A stretch of DNA of 64,000 nucleotides from Halomonas sp. (GCA_018401555.1 JAGYKP010000077.1:1-64000); one strand, 5' to 3'. Positions 36,211 through 45,570 are shown, counted from the first letter of the stretch. Made by a program: numbers and translations. The notes: generated from the sequence alone by a model not told the origin.

Positions 36211-37249
36211 TCACTTCTCGACGTCGAGGTCCTCGAAGCGCGGCTGGCCGACGTTCCAGGGCTTGACCTCCTCGCCCTTCTCGCCCCAGTTGGCGTGGTC
36301 GGCGAGACGATGGCCATCGACCTCACGTTCCTGGCCGTAGCTGGAGTTCTTGTGGAAGGTCGGTCCGAACTTCTCCAGCACCTCGTCCACGCTGCCGGTG
36401 TAGCGCGGGTCCTGCGGGCGCTCCTGCTGGGTCATGTAGTAGGCGATGTCCCAGGCCTCCTGGTCGGAGAGCGACAGCGGCTGCCCCAGCGGCATGTTGT
36501 TCTTGATGAACCCGGCCGCGGTATGGGTGCGCACGATGCCGGCACCCCAGTTGTTGGAGCCGTCACCCCAGGGAGCGGGGAACACGTACTCGCCATCCTG
36601 GTAGAGGCCGGAGCCGTCCTCGCTGTGGCAGACCGCACAGTTCTCCACATAGAGCTGCTCGCCGTTGGCGTAGCTCAGTTCGTCGGGACGCTCCGGGGCC
36701 GGGAAGCCGCGGCCGTAGATGGGCTGGTCCGGATACACCGGGGCGCCCTTGGCCAGCCACTGGTGGTAGGCGAGAGAGCGCCAGCATGTCGTCGCTGCCA
36801 TACTCCGGCGGCGTACCGTTCATGGAGTAGGCGAAGCAACCGGCGATGCGCTCCTCGAGATTGTTGACGTGCTGGTTCTTGCCGCGGAAGTCCGGCAGGG
36901 TCACCGCCGCCGGCCACACCGGGGCGCTGAACGGCTGGCGACCTTCGCCCAGGTGGCAACTGGAGCAGTTCATGTCGTTGAAGACGTTCTTGCCACGCAG
37001 CTGCTGGGTGTTGGTGAAGAGGTCGTAACCACGGCGAATGACCGCCTTGGTTTCCGGCTTCATATCAGCGGCCTCGAGGTCCGCCATGGTGGGCGGCACA
37101 TGAACCAGCTCACCCTCCTGGGGGGCCGGATAGCCCATTTCCACCAGCTTGTCATAGGGATGGCCGTCGGTCTCTGCCCAGGCGGCCAGGCTTGCGCTGG
37201 CGGCCAGGGTCACACCGGCCAGTGCCAGCGTCTTCCTGTGCTTGATCAT
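36211..37249 (-). CDS. tsdA: Thiosulfate dehydrogenase TsdA, dihaem cytochrome c (frameshifted)
   Basis: Signal peptide (1-25). First haem at CSSCHLGEGR (about 94-103), second at CAVCHSEDGSG. The linking sequence RGKNQHVNNLEERIAGCFAY includes the Cys that serves as the unusual axial ligand in TsdA, followed by SMNG. WGAGIVRTHTAAGFIKNNMP and DQEAWDIAYYMTQQERPQDP also match TsdA. The frame breaks near 36777 (MLAL to LAYHQWLAKGAPVY). The repaired size is about 346 residues. It couples two thiosulfates to tetrathionate in the periplasm and follows tsdB by 13 bases. Confidence 0.93.
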
Positions 37250-37262
37250 TGTCTGTTCCCCC

Positions 37263-37912
37263 TTACTCGTCGGTCGCCGGCTGACTGGCCAGCCAGGCCG
37301 CCACGGCGGTGATGTCCTCGTCGCTCATGCGCTTGGCGATCGACCCCATCAGGTTCTGGGGTCGTTGGCACGACGACCCTCCTGCCAGGCGTGCAGCTGA
37401 TTCTCGATGTAGCCGGCATGCTGGCCGGCGATGCCCGGGAAGGTGCTGCCCACGCCCTGGTTGCCGGGGCCATGGCAGCTCTTGCAGGAGACGATGTACT
37501 CGTCCCAGTCGCCACGCAGGGCGAGTTGCTCGCCGCGCGCCAGTACTGCCTCGTCGGCGTCGCCGCCATCGGCTTCGGTGGCCGGCATCTGGCTGTAGTA
37601 GGCGGCCAGGTCGGCGATCGTCTGATCATCGAGCCCGTTGACGAAAGGCATCATGGTGGGTGCCTCGCGACTCCCATCCTTGACGTCGTGCAGCTGCTTG
37701 GCGAAGTAGTCTGCATCGAGCCCCGCCAGGCGCGGCCAGGATTCACCACCCGGCACGTTCATGCCACTGCCGTCGGCCTGGTGGCAGGCGACACAGGTCC
37801 CCGCGGCCTCCTCGCCACGCTGGGCGTCTCCCTCGAGCGCCACGGCCTGGCCGGCGGCCAGGCCGGCACCCAGCAGCAGGCCGAGCCCACTCAAGATCCT
37901 CTTGCTGGTCAT
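37263..37912 (-). CDS. tsdB: TsdB-like dihaem cytochrome c4-type protein (frameshifted)
   Basis: Signal peptide (1-25). Two c-type haem sites: CVACHQADGSG (about 40-50) and CKSCHGPGNQG (about 141-151), each followed by a Met-containing domain (TMMPFVNGL), the c4 pattern. A missing C near 37357-37366 breaks the frame; repaired, the tail reads QNLMGSIAKRMSDEDITAVA and ends at 37263. The size is about 216 residues. TsdB accepts electrons from TsdA and passes them to a terminal oxidase. It lies 46 bases after the histidine kinase on the same strand. Confidence 0.87.
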
Positions 37913-37958
37913 CGGTATTCCCCTCGTTTTGTCGTGGCCCCTCGGATGGGGCAGTCTC

Positions 37959-39297
37959 TCATTGCCCCTCCGGGGCAGTGCGATTCGCCTGTACCGGGAA
38001 GGTCAGGCGAGCCTCCAGCCCACCCCTCGCGGGACGGACAAATTTCAGGTCACCGCCGAAGCGCTCGGCGATGGCCACCACGATGGCCAGCCCCAGGCCG
38101 CTGCCGTGCTGCTTGCTGGCACGCCAGAAGCGTCTGGCCATCTGCTCCAGGGCTTCGTCATCGACGCCGGGCCCCTGGTCGATCACCCGGAATGTCAGGG
38201 TATTGTGGTCTTCGCACTCCACATCGAGGGTGACTCGTGACCCCTCGCCGCCGTGGCGGAGCGCATTGTCGATCAGGTTGCGCAGCGCGGTCACCGCCAG
38301 CTCCCGCGGCAACGCCAGGGGTGCCTCGGGCCACGCCTCGGGCAGTTCGAAGCGCGCGGTCGCTGCACCGCTGTCGCGCAGCGCCAGGGCCACCACATCG
38401 GCGGGGCGGCACGGGGTGCCGTCCTCGAAGGCCAGCCGGCCCTCCACCCGCGCCAGCATCAGCAGCTGGTCGAGTATCCGTGCCAGGCGCTCGACACCCT
38501 CCTCAGCGTAGCCGACGGCATCACGCGCCGCTTCGCCCTCTACCCGGCTGGCCACCTGCAGGTGGGTCTTGATGGCGGTGAGCGGCGTACGCAGCTCATG
38601 GGCGGCATCGTTGGTGAAGCGCTGCTCGCGCACGATGGCCTGCTGAACGCGGGCCAGCAGGCCGTTGAGGGTCTCCACCAGCGGGCGCAGCTCGCTGGGC
38701 ACCCCGTAGGTGGCCACCGGCGCCAGGGCATCCGGGTGACGACGCGCCAGGGAGTCACGCAGCCGGGCGATGGGCGACAGGCCGCGCACCACGCCGATCC
38801 ACAGCGCCACCAGGCTGCCCAGCATGGCTACCACGAAGGGCACCGTGGCCACCTTGATGACGTTGCCAAGCAGCAGGTCGCGCTCATCCATGCGGTCGGC
38901 GGTGGTGATGGTCAGCCCGCCCCGCTCGTAGGTGAATACCCGCCAGGTCACGCCGCCCTCTTCACGGTAGGCATGTCCGCCGACCTCGCCCACCGCCAGG
39001 ATCGACTCCAGGTCGGTGTGGGTACGCGCCATGATCTCGCCGCGCGGCGAGTGAGCCTGGCAGGCCAGCCCCTCGATGGGCAGGATCGACAGCGCCCGCC
39101 GGTCGGCCTCGAGCCACACATCCTGGGGCAGCTGCGCCATCCAGCCCCGCCACCATGCGCGCCGACTGGGCGAGCCGCTGGTCGAGGGTGGCCACGAACT
39201 GCTCCTCCAGATCGCGCAGCAGCCAGGCGGCGGCCAGCCCCCAGAGCAGCACCAGGGTGACCCCGAGGGTCACCAGCAGCCGCGTGCGCAGGCTCAC
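37959..39297 (-). CDS. QseC-type sensor histidine kinase (frameshifted)
   Basis: GTG start at 39297 overlaps the regulator stop (GTGA). First membrane segment about 6-26 (LLVTLGVTLVLLWGLAAAWL), periplasmic sensor of about 130 residues, second segment about 160-182, HAMP, then H box DAAHELRTPLTAIKTH, N box LIDNALRHG, and G boxes DQGPGVDD and GSGLGLAIV. The frame breaks near 39145-39150 in the sensor domain (MVAGL to MAQLPQDVW). The repaired size is about 446 residues. The sensor has one Cys (GLACQAHS). The signal is unknown; the operon suggests a thiosulfate- or redox-related cue. Confidence 0.9.
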
Positions 39298-39983
39298 GGA
39301 CGCTCCTTCTCGCCGGACTCGCCCAGCGGCGGTCCCGGCCAGTAGCCCAGCCCGCGCACCGTCTCGATCACCTCGCTGCCGAGCTTGCGGCGCAGGTGAT
39401 GGATATGCACGTTGAGGGCGTTGCTCTCCACATCCTCGCTCATGCCGTAGAGGCTGTCCTTGAGCTGGTCCGCCGAGAGCACGCTGCGCGGCGCCTGCAG
39501 GAAGGCCTCCAGCAGCACCAGCTCGCGGCGCGAGAGGGCCACCGGGCTGCCGCCGAGAGTAACTTCCCGGGCCACCGGGTCGAGGCACAGGGCGCCGTGC
39601 TCGATCAGCGGGTGCGAGCGCCCCGCCGCGCGCCGCAACAGCGCCTGCAGCCGGGCCACCAGCTCGTCGAGATCGAAGGGCTTGACCAGATAGTCGTCGG
39701 CACCGCCCTGCGGGCCGGCCACCCGGTCGCTGACCGCATCGCGGGCGGTCAGCACCAGCACCGGCGTGGTCACCCCGGCGTCGCGCCACTCCTCGAGCAG
39801 GCTCAGGCCATCACCGTCGGGCAGGCCGCGGTCGAGGATCACCACATCGCTGTCGACACTCTCCAGGGCGCGACGCGCCTCGGCAATGGAGGCCACGTGA
39901 TCGACGACATAATCGTGCACGGCGAGCCCGGCGCGAATGCCTGAGGCCACCAGGGCGTCATCCTCGATCAGCAGTACGTGCAT
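39294..39983 (-). CDS. OmpR/QseB-type response regulator
   Basis: 229 residues. Receiver domain with acidic pocket (IEDD, residues 6-9), phospho-acceptor Asp in ILDRGLPDGDG (residue 51) and Lys in LVKPFDL (about 102). C-terminal winged helix (about 125-220) with SRRELVLLEAFLQAPRSVLS and NALNVHIHHLRRKLGSE. The start at 39983 follows MHVLLIEDD. First gene of the operon regulator-kinase-tsdB-tsdA. Confidence 0.95.
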   Translation of the reverse strand: MHVLLIEDDALVASGIRAGLAVHDYVVDHVASIAEARRALESVDSDVVILDRGLPDGDGLSLLEEWRDAGVTTPVLVLTARDAVSDRVAGPQGGADDYLVKPFDLDELVARLQALLRRAAGRSHPLIEHGALCLDPVAREVTLGGSPVALSRRELVLLEAFLQAPRSVLSADQLKDSLYGMSEDVESNALNVHIHHLRRKLGSEVIETVRGLGYWPGPPLGESGEKERP

Positions 39984-40090
39984 GGCGTAAGGTCCTCTCG
40001 TTGTGCGACATCCTGTCACTGGGCCATTAAGCCTGCGTTAATCGCCATATGGATATAAGCAGGATGGCGGCATCCATTGGTCGTAGACAC

Positions 40091-40125
40091 AGACTCCCCC
40101 GCAGGCCGGGCCTGCGGGGGAGTCT
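40091..40125 (-). terminator. Terminator downstream of the YeeE pair
   Basis: Perfect 15-bp stem beginning AGACTCCCCCGCAGG with a 5-base loop CCGGG, 18 bases after the last YeeE stop. Confidence 0.7.
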
Positions 40126-40142
40126 CTTGATCGAGCACAAGT

Positions 40143-40556
40143 TCAGCTGCGCGCGGGAATCGCCCTGGCCAAGAACCAGCCGGCGACCATTGCCACCAGC
40201 ATCGCCACCAGCGGTACGCTGGGCCCGGCGATGGAGGCGATGGCCGGCCCCGGGCAGTAGCCGGAGAGCCCCCAGCCGATGCCGAACAGAGCCGAGCCGC
40301 CGATCAGCCGCCCATCGAGATCCTGGCGGGTAGGCAGCTGGAAGGCCTCGCCGTAGACCGGGGCCGTGCGCTTGAAGGCGAGGCGGTAGCCGATGAAGTT
40401 GGTCACCACGGCACCGCCGAGCACGAACATCAGGGTCGGGTCCCAGGCGCCGGCAAGGTCGAGGAAGCCGAGCACCCGCGCAGGGTCGGTCATGCCGGAG
40501 ACGGCAAGCCCCAGGCCGAACAACAGTCCGGCGATATAGCCCATCAGCGTCTTCAT
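40143..40556 (-). CDS. YeeE/YedE family protein, second half (DUF6691)
   Basis: 137 residues with four membrane segments. [20 protein letters not shown] (about 15-34) and [18 protein letters not shown] (about 93-110) are the two signature loops; the Cys in GYCPGPA is conserved in this transporter family. Together with the preceding half-size partner it makes a split YeeE-like protein. E. coli YeeE (TsuA) imports thiosulfate; split pairs are often next to sulfide-oxidation genes, as here. The ATGA overlap couples it to its partner. Confidence 0.9.
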   Translation of the reverse strand: MKTLMGYIAGLLFGLGLAVSGMTDPARVLGFLDLAGAWDPTLMFVLGGAVVTNFIGYRLAFKRTAPVYGEAFQLPTRQDLDGRLIGGSALFGIGWGLSGYCPGPAIASIAGPSVPLVAMLVAMVAGWFLARAIPARS

Positions 40557-41016
40557 GCGCCACCTCCGATCACGTGCCGAACCACGAACACGGTGATGAT
40601 CGCCATCACCAGGAAGGTGAGGGTCGCCACCAGCGAGCGCGGCGAGAGCCTGGCCAGGCCACAGACGCCGTGGCCGCTGGTGCAGCCGCTGCCCAGGCCG
40701 GTGCCCAGGCCCACCAGCAGGCCGGCAACCAGCATCAGCAGCACGCCACCGGCGGGCTCGCCAATGACCTCTCGCCGGCGGCACCCGCCACATTGCCCAG
40801 GCCGCCGCCCAGCAGCATCACCACGATGGGGCCGCTGATCATGCCGAGCAGGAAGGTCACGCGCCAGGCGCTGTCACCCTTCGGCCGGGCGGTGATCAGG
40901 GTGCCGATGATGCCGCTGATGCCGGCGATACGGCCCAGGGTGGCCATCAGCCAGGTGGCGGACAGGCCGATCAGCACGCCGCCGGCCAGCCCTTGCAGGG
41001 ATGAACTCCAGTCCAC
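40553..41016 (-). CDS. YeeE/YedE family protein, first half (frameshifted)
   Basis: GTG start at 41016 with AGGAG eight bases upstream. Membrane segments begin [19 protein letters not shown]; the signature loop [20 protein letters not shown] carries the conserved Cys pair. One frameshift near 40768-40775 (GERSLA to EVIGEPAGG) splits it. The repaired size is about 153 residues. It is the upstream partner of the DUF6691 gene. Role: probable thiosulfate or sulfur-compound uptake, inferred from family and context. Confidence 0.88.
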
Positions 41017-41044
41017 GCTTTTTTCTCCTATCGTCTCGATACTG

Positions 41045-41062
41045 ATTTGGTTAACTTCAAAT
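41045..41062. promoter_or_regulatory. AT-rich imperfect palindrome upstream of the YeeE pair
   Basis: ATTTG-GTTAACTT-CAAAT: matching 5-base arms with a GTTAAC centre, in otherwise GC-rich DNA, 29 bases before the GTG start. It is a candidate operator or promoter. Confidence 0.4.
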
Positions 41063-41206
41063 ACTCGGGGCTGACCCGGTGGCAAGCCTGCGAGGAGGCG
41101 CTGTGAATACCTCCATGTACGCTACCGACGCCATCCCTGGCGTAGGACCTCCTCTTCGGCTTGCCCCCGGCGCCCCTCGCTGGCTGTTATCGCTGCGGCC
41201 CTGCCG

Positions 41207-43015
41207 TCAGGGCATCCGCGGATGCGGTGCCTCGTCGTCGAACGTCGCGCCCGGCATGGCGCCCATCTGCATCTCGGCGCAGCGCCGCGACAGGCGACCA
41301 TCGCCGAAGCCGCGCAGCTCCTGCCAGGCATCGAAGGTACTGAGGAACACCTTGCCGGTCATCTCGTGGCAGAACTCGGTGTGCTGCAGGCGATCCATCA
41401 CCGGGCCCTTCACCTCGGCCAGGTGGAGGCGCACGCCGGAGTCCCTGAGGCGCGCGTTGATAGCCTCCAGACTCTCCAGCGCCGAGGCGTCGATGACGTT
41501 GACCGCCTGGCAGGCCAGCACGATGTGCTCGAGGCGCGGCTGGCGGGCGGCCAGTTCCATCACGGTGTCTTCCAGGTAGCGCGCATTGGCGAAGTAGAGA
41601 CTCTCGTCGACCCGCAGGATCGCCAGGCGTTCGTCGGTCTCCACCCGGTGGCGCTGCACGTTGCGAAAGTGCTCGGTACCGGGCACCCGCCCGACCACGG
41701 CACTGTGAGGGCGGCTGGTACGGTAGAGATGCAGCGCCAGCGACAGCCCTACGCCGACCATGATACCGCTCTCCACGCCATGGCCCAGGGTGACAGCGAT
41801 GGTGGCCAGCATGGCGGCGAAGTCGCCGCGTGAATAGTCCCAGGTGCGCTTGATCGCCGCGAAGTCGACCAGCGACAGCACCGCCACGATGATGGTGGCC
41901 GCCAGCGTCGCGATCGGCAGGTGGGCGATCAGCGGGGTGAGCAGCAGCGCGGCCACGCCGATCCCCACCGCGGTAAAGGCGCCGGCGGCCGGGGTCTCGG
42001 CGCCGGCGTCGAAGTTGACTACCGAGCGCGAGAAGCCGCCGGTCACCGGCATGCCGCCGGTCAGCGAGGCGGCGATGTTGGAGGTGCCCAGGCCCACCAG
42101 CTCCTGGTCGGGGTCGATACGTTGGCGGCGCTTGGCGGCCAGGGTCTGGCCCACCGACACCGATTCCACGAAGCCGACGATGCTGATCAGCAGCGCCGCC
42201 ACGAACAGCTGGCTCCACAGGCCGCTGTCGAAGCCGGGCAGGGTCAGCGGCGGCAGGCCACGGCAGGCACCGCGCCGACCACCGCCACGCCGTGCTGGTC
42301 CAGTCCCAGCCCCCAGCTGGCCAGGGTGGTGGCCGCCACGGCGAGGATCGGCGCCGCCTTGGTGAGCATGTCCGCCGGGCGCGACGGTACCCCGAGCCGG
42401 ACGCAGGGTGGGCTTGAGCCAACGCCGCGCGACGTAAAGGAAGGCCAGCACCCCGAGGCCGATCACCAGGGTGGGCAGGTTGACGCTGCCCAGCTGGCTG
42501 CCCAGCCCGATCAACAGCTCCAGCAGGTTGTGGCCGCTCGCCTCGACGCCCAGCACATGCTTGAGCTGACTGGCGGCGATGATCAGCCCCGAGGCGGTGA
42601 TGAACCCTGAGATCACCGGGTGGCTAAGGAAGTTGGCCAGAAAGCCCAGCCGAGCTACCCCCATCAGGGTCAGGATCAACGCGGACATCAACGCCAGCAC
42701 CAGGGCCGCACCGAGATACTCCGGCGTGCCCTGGGGTGCCACCTGCCCCACCGCTGCCGCCGTCATCAGCGACACCACCGCCACCGGCCCCACGGCCAGG
42801 GTGCGACTGGTGCCGAACACCGCATAGACCACCAGCGGTGTGATGCTGGCGTAGAGCCCCACCTCGGGTGGCAGCCCGGCCAGCATGGCGTAGGCCAGCG
42901 ACTGCGGGATCAGCATGATGGTGACGATCACCGCCGCCAGCAGGTCGCTGGCCAGGGTGGCTCTATCATAGCCGGGCAGCCACTGCAGGATCGGCAGATA
43001 GCGTTTCGGGTTCAT
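41207..43015 (-). CDS. SulP family anion permease with STAS domain (compensating frameshifts)
   Basis: N-terminal SulP transporter of about ten segments: LIPQSLAYAMLAGLPPEVGL (about 36-55) is the family signature, with GFIT near 140 and SVSVGQTLAAKRRQ later. The C-terminal STAS domain (about 450-570) has RVDESLYFANARYLED and VNVIDASALESLEAIN. Two indels near 42405 and 42260 cancel each other: repaired, the interval reads MLTKAAPILAVAATTLASWG, a membrane segment, while the given frame is a Gly/Arg-rich nonsense stretch. The size is about 602 residues. It transports sulfate or a related oxyanion, here likely sulfite/sulfate from persulfide oxidation. It follows the DUF442 gene by one base. Confidence 0.9.
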   Translation of the reverse strand: MNPKRYLPILQWLPGYDRATLASDLLAAVIVTIMLIPQSLAYAMLAGLPPEVGLYASITPLVVYAVFGTSRTLAVGPVAVVSLMTAAAVGQVAPQGTPEYLGAALVLALMSALILTLMGVARLGFLANFLSHPVISGFITASGLIIAASQLKHVLGVEASGHNLLELLIGLGSQLGSVNLPTLVIGLGVLAFLYVARRWLKPTLRPARGTVAPGGHAHQGGADPRRGGHHPGQLGAGTGPARRGGGRRGACRGLPPLTLPGFDSGLWSQLFVAALLISIVGFVESVSVGQTLAAKRRQRIDPDQELVGLGTSNIAASLTGGMPVTGGFSRSVVNFDAGAETPAAGAFTAVGIGVAALLLTPLIAHLPIATLAATIIVAVLSLVDFAAIKRTWDYSRGDFAAMLATIAVTLGHGVESGIMVGVGLSLALHLYRTSRPHSAVVGRVPGTEHFRNVQRHRVETDERLAILRVDESLYFANARYLEDTVMELAARQPRLEHIVLACQAVNVIDASALESLEAINARLRDSGVRLHLAEVKGPVMDRLQHTEFCHEMTGKVFLSTFDAWQELRGFGDGRLSRRCAEMQMGAMPGATFDDEAPHPRMP

Positions 43016-43016
43016 C

Positions 43017-43451
43017 TCAACGCTGCCCGGCGGCGGCTTCCAGTAGCGGGCGCCGCTCCTCGAGATCATGCCCCGCAGCATGGGCCGCGGCCAGCAGCGC
43101 CGGGATATCACAGCTCTCTCCCTGGCTGCGAGCATGGGCCCACAGGTGAACGGCGCGCTTGCCGGTCTTGCAGAAGGCCAGGATCGGCGTTCGCAGTGTC
43201 TCCAGCGCCTCGCCGAAGGCGGCGATGTCAGCGGCGTCATACTGCCCCGGGGTCACCGGAATGCAGCGCCACTCGAGGCCGAGCTCGGCGGCGCGGGCCT
43301 TGAGGGGACGGTCGTCGGGATGGTCCTCGGCCTCGCCGGGGCGGCGGTTGCAGATCACCGAGCGGAAGCCGCGACGGGCGACCTCGTCGAGATCGGCCGG
43401 ACTGACCGCGTCGGTGATGGCGAAGCCGGGTTCGAGCTGATGAATCTGCAT
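43017..43451 (-). CDS. DUF442/Blh N-terminal-like phosphatase-fold protein
   Basis: 144 residues of the TIGR01244 / beta-lactamase-hydrolase-like family: GFAITDAVSPADLDEVARRG (about 9-28), SVICNRRPGEAEDHP, and the P-loop FCKTGKRAVHLWA (about 93-105). Related proteins have CxTGxR; this copy has Lys at two positions. In other bacteria this domain is fused to a persulfide dioxygenase (Blh), and here it is a separate gene between one and SulP. A sulfurtransferase role with glutathione persulfide is the current view of such fusions. Confidence 0.87.
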   Translation of the reverse strand: MQIHQLEPGFAITDAVSPADLDEVARRGFRSVICNRRPGEAEDHPDDRPLKARAAELGLEWRCIPVTPGQYDAADIAAFGEALETLRTPILAFCKTGKRAVHLWAHARSQGESCDIPALLAAAHAAGHDLEERRPLLEAAAGQR

Positions 43452-43471
43452 ATCGACTGACTCCTGAGCCT

Positions 43472-44338
43472 TCAGAACTTGTTGATCGGGACCTTGAGGT
43501 AGACCTGACCGTTATCCTCGGCGGGCGGCATCTGGCCGGCACGCATGTTGACCTGCACCGAAGGAATGATCAGCCTCGGCATGCCGAGAGTGGCATCACG
43601 CTCGGTGCGCATCTTGACGAACTCCTCCTCGCCGATGCCCTCGTGGACATGGACGTTGTGGGCACGCTGCTCGGCCACCGTGGTCTCGTGCTGGTACTCC
43701 TCGCGCTCCGGCGCCTTGTAGTCGTGACACAGGAAGAGGCGTGTCTCGTCGGGCAGCACCAGCACCTTCTGGATGGAGCGGTAGAGGGCGCGGGCATCGC
43801 CGCCCGGGAAGTCGCAGCGCGCGGTGCCGTAGTCGGGCATGAACAGGGTGTCACCGACGAAGGCGGCATCGCCGATCACGTAGGTCAGGCAGGCCGGCGT
43901 ATGGCCCGGAGTGTGCAGCACTCGCCCTTCCAGGTTGCCGATGGCAAAGGTGTCGCCCTCCTCGAAGAGGCGGTCGAACTGGCTGCCGTCCCGGGCGAAC
44001 TCGGTGCCGGCGTTGAAAGCCTTGCCGAAGACGTCCTGGACCACGGTGATGTTGGCGCCGATGCCGGTCTTGCCGCCCAGCTTCTCGTGCAGGTAGGGCG
44101 CGGCGGAGAGGTGGTCGGCGTGAACGTGGGTCTCGAGGATCCACTCCACCTCGAGGTCGTTGTCACGCACGAAGGCGATGATCTCGTCGGCGGAGCGCAC
44201 GTCGGTGCGCCCGGCGGCATAGTCGAAGTCGAGCACCGAGTCGAGGATCGCGCAGGCGCGGCTCGCGGGATCCTGCACCACGTAGCTGAAGGTGTTGGTG
44301 GGCTCGTCGAAGAAAGGGGTCACGATTGGCTGGGACAT
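43472..44338 (-). CDS. Persulfide dioxygenase-like MBL fold hydrolase (ETHE1/Blh group)
   Basis: 288 residues from the ATG at 44338 (GGAGG nine bases upstream; an earlier TTG is possible). Metal site THVHADHL (about 71-78), HTPGHTPACLTYVIGD (about 137-152) with the third His, GDTLFMPDYGTARCDFPGGD (about 157-176), and the late LCHDY. The DYG-ARCDF segment is typical of ETHE1-like persulfide dioxygenases, which oxidise glutathione persulfide to sulfite with a mononuclear iron. First gene of an operon with DUF442 and SulP. Confidence 0.9.
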   Translation of the reverse strand: MSQPIVTPFFDEPTNTFSYVVQDPASRACAILDSVLDFDYAAGRTDVRSADEIIAFVRDNDLEVEWILETHVHADHLSAAPYLHEKLGGKTGIGANITVVQDVFGKAFNAGTEFARDGSQFDRLFEEGDTFAIGNLEGRVLHTPGHTPACLTYVIGDAAFVGDTLFMPDYGTARCDFPGGDARALYRSIQKVLVLPDETRLFLCHDYKAPEREEYQHETTVAEQRAHNVHVHEGIGEEEFVKMRTERDATLGMPRLIIPSVQVNMRAGQMPPAEDNGQVYLKVPINKF

Positions 44339-44399
44339 GGGAAACAACCTCCATCGGATGTCGCTGGCCGAAGCATGGAGACAGCATAGCCGAAAACAG

Positions 44400-44415
44400 G
44401 TTCTAAGAATAGAAT
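44400..44415. promoter_or_regulatory. Candidate operator upstream of the first MBL operon
   Basis: GTTC-TAAGAATA-GAAT resembles the ATTC-N8-GAAT site of the persulfide sensor SqrR/BigR group, with one mismatch. The surrounding AT-rich stretch to about 44430 stands out against the GC-rich host. No ArsR-family regulator is encoded in the window. Confidence 0.35.
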
Positions 44416-44454
44416 ATTTGGCTATATAAAGGTCTGGACTACCCTCCTCACGGC

Positions 44455-44487
44455 ACGAGCCCCGACGGCAGGGCCTGCGGGGCTCGT
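44455..44487. terminator. Hairpin downstream of the second MBL gene
   Basis: ACGAGCCCCG (44455-44464) pairs with CGGGGCTCGT (44478-44487), loop 13 bases. TTTT follows on the plus strand; the gene itself is on the minus strand and ends 20 bases away. Confidence 0.55.
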
Positions 44488-44506
44488 TTTCCAGTACGGC
44501 CGGGGA

Positions 44507-45420
44507 TTACTCCCAGGCTGCCCCCTCCAGGGCATCCAGCGGGATCTTAAGGTAGCGCTTGCCGTTGGCCTCCGGCTCCGGCAGGCGACCGCCGCGGGTG
44601 TTTACCTGGAGCGAGTGCAGGATCAACTTGGGCATGGGCAGTTCGCTGTCGCGCTGGTCGCGCATTGCCGCGTAGTCATCCTCGGTGACGCCGCCGGCCA
44701 GGTGCTTGTTGGTCTCGCGCTGCTCGCGCACCGTACTCTCCCACTGCGGCTCGCGACCGTCGGGCATGTAGTCGTGGCCGGTGAACAGCCGGGTGTCGTC
44801 GGGCAGCGCCAGGATCGCCTGGATGGAGCGCCACAGCTGGTGGGCATCGCCGCCGGGGAAGTCGGCCCGGGCGGTGCCGAAGTCCGGCTGGAAGAGGGTG
44901 TCGTGGACGAAGGCCGCATCGCCCACCACGTAGGTGATCGAGGCCAGGGTGTGCCCGGGAGAGAACATCACCCGCACTTCCAGTTCGCCGATGGCGAAGG
45001 TATCACCCTCGGCGAAGAGCCGATCCCACTGGGAGCCATCGGCGGGGAAGTCGGGCCAGTGGTAGATCTCCTTCCACAGCTTCTGCACCTCCACCACCTT
45101 CTCGCCGATGGCGGTGGGCGCCCCGGTCTGCTCGCTCAGGTATTGCGCCGCCGAGAAGTGGTCGGCATGGGGATGGGTGTCGAGGATCCACTCCACCTCC
45201 AACCCCTTCTCCTTCACATAGGTGAGCAGCTCATCGGCATGGTGACTGGCGGTGGCGCCCGGACTTCTCGTCGAAGTCATACACCGGATCGATGATGGCG
45301 CACTTGCCGGTGGCCGGGTCGCTGACCACGTACTGGATGGAGAAGGTACGCGGGTCGAAGAAGCCGGCGACCTCAGGGCTGACGGCACCGGTGCTGGGCG
45401 AGAGGGCAAAGGTCTGCATG
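44507..45420 (-). CDS. Second persulfide dioxygenase-like MBL fold hydrolase (frameshifted)
   Basis: About 304 residues after repair. Metal site THPHADHFSAAQYL, FSPGHTLASITYVVGD, HDTLFQPDFGTARADFPGGD and FTGHDYMPDGREPQ match the ETHE1/Blh-like group and parallel the neighbour gene, to which it is clearly related but not a recent copy. The frame breaks near 45257-45265 (DFDEKSG to ATASHHADELL), so the N-terminus MQTFALSPSTGAVSPEVAGF lies in another frame; the start is at 45420. Its own promoter region is AT-rich. The two MBL enzymes could differ in substrate (glutathione versus other persulfides). Confidence 0.9.
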
Positions 45421-45465
45421 GGGATACCTCCGATAGCGTATTGCGGTGAGTCGACCACCAATTGC

Positions 45466-45502
45466 TTTATATGGAATAAGCTTATCTTAAAATGAACTAT
45501 AT
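45466..45502. promoter_or_regulatory. AT-rich promoter/operator region upstream of the second MBL gene
   Basis: It contains the perfect palindrome ATAAGCTTAT (45476-45485) flanked by TATAT on both sides. It lies 46-82 bases before the start and is far below the local GC content. A promoter and regulator site is likely; the regulator is unknown. Confidence 0.4.
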
Positions 45503-45570
45503 GACGATTGTGCCACTGCATGGGGCCGATAGCCTTTCCGCGACAACCTCCCGCGCGGGAGGCCACCAAC

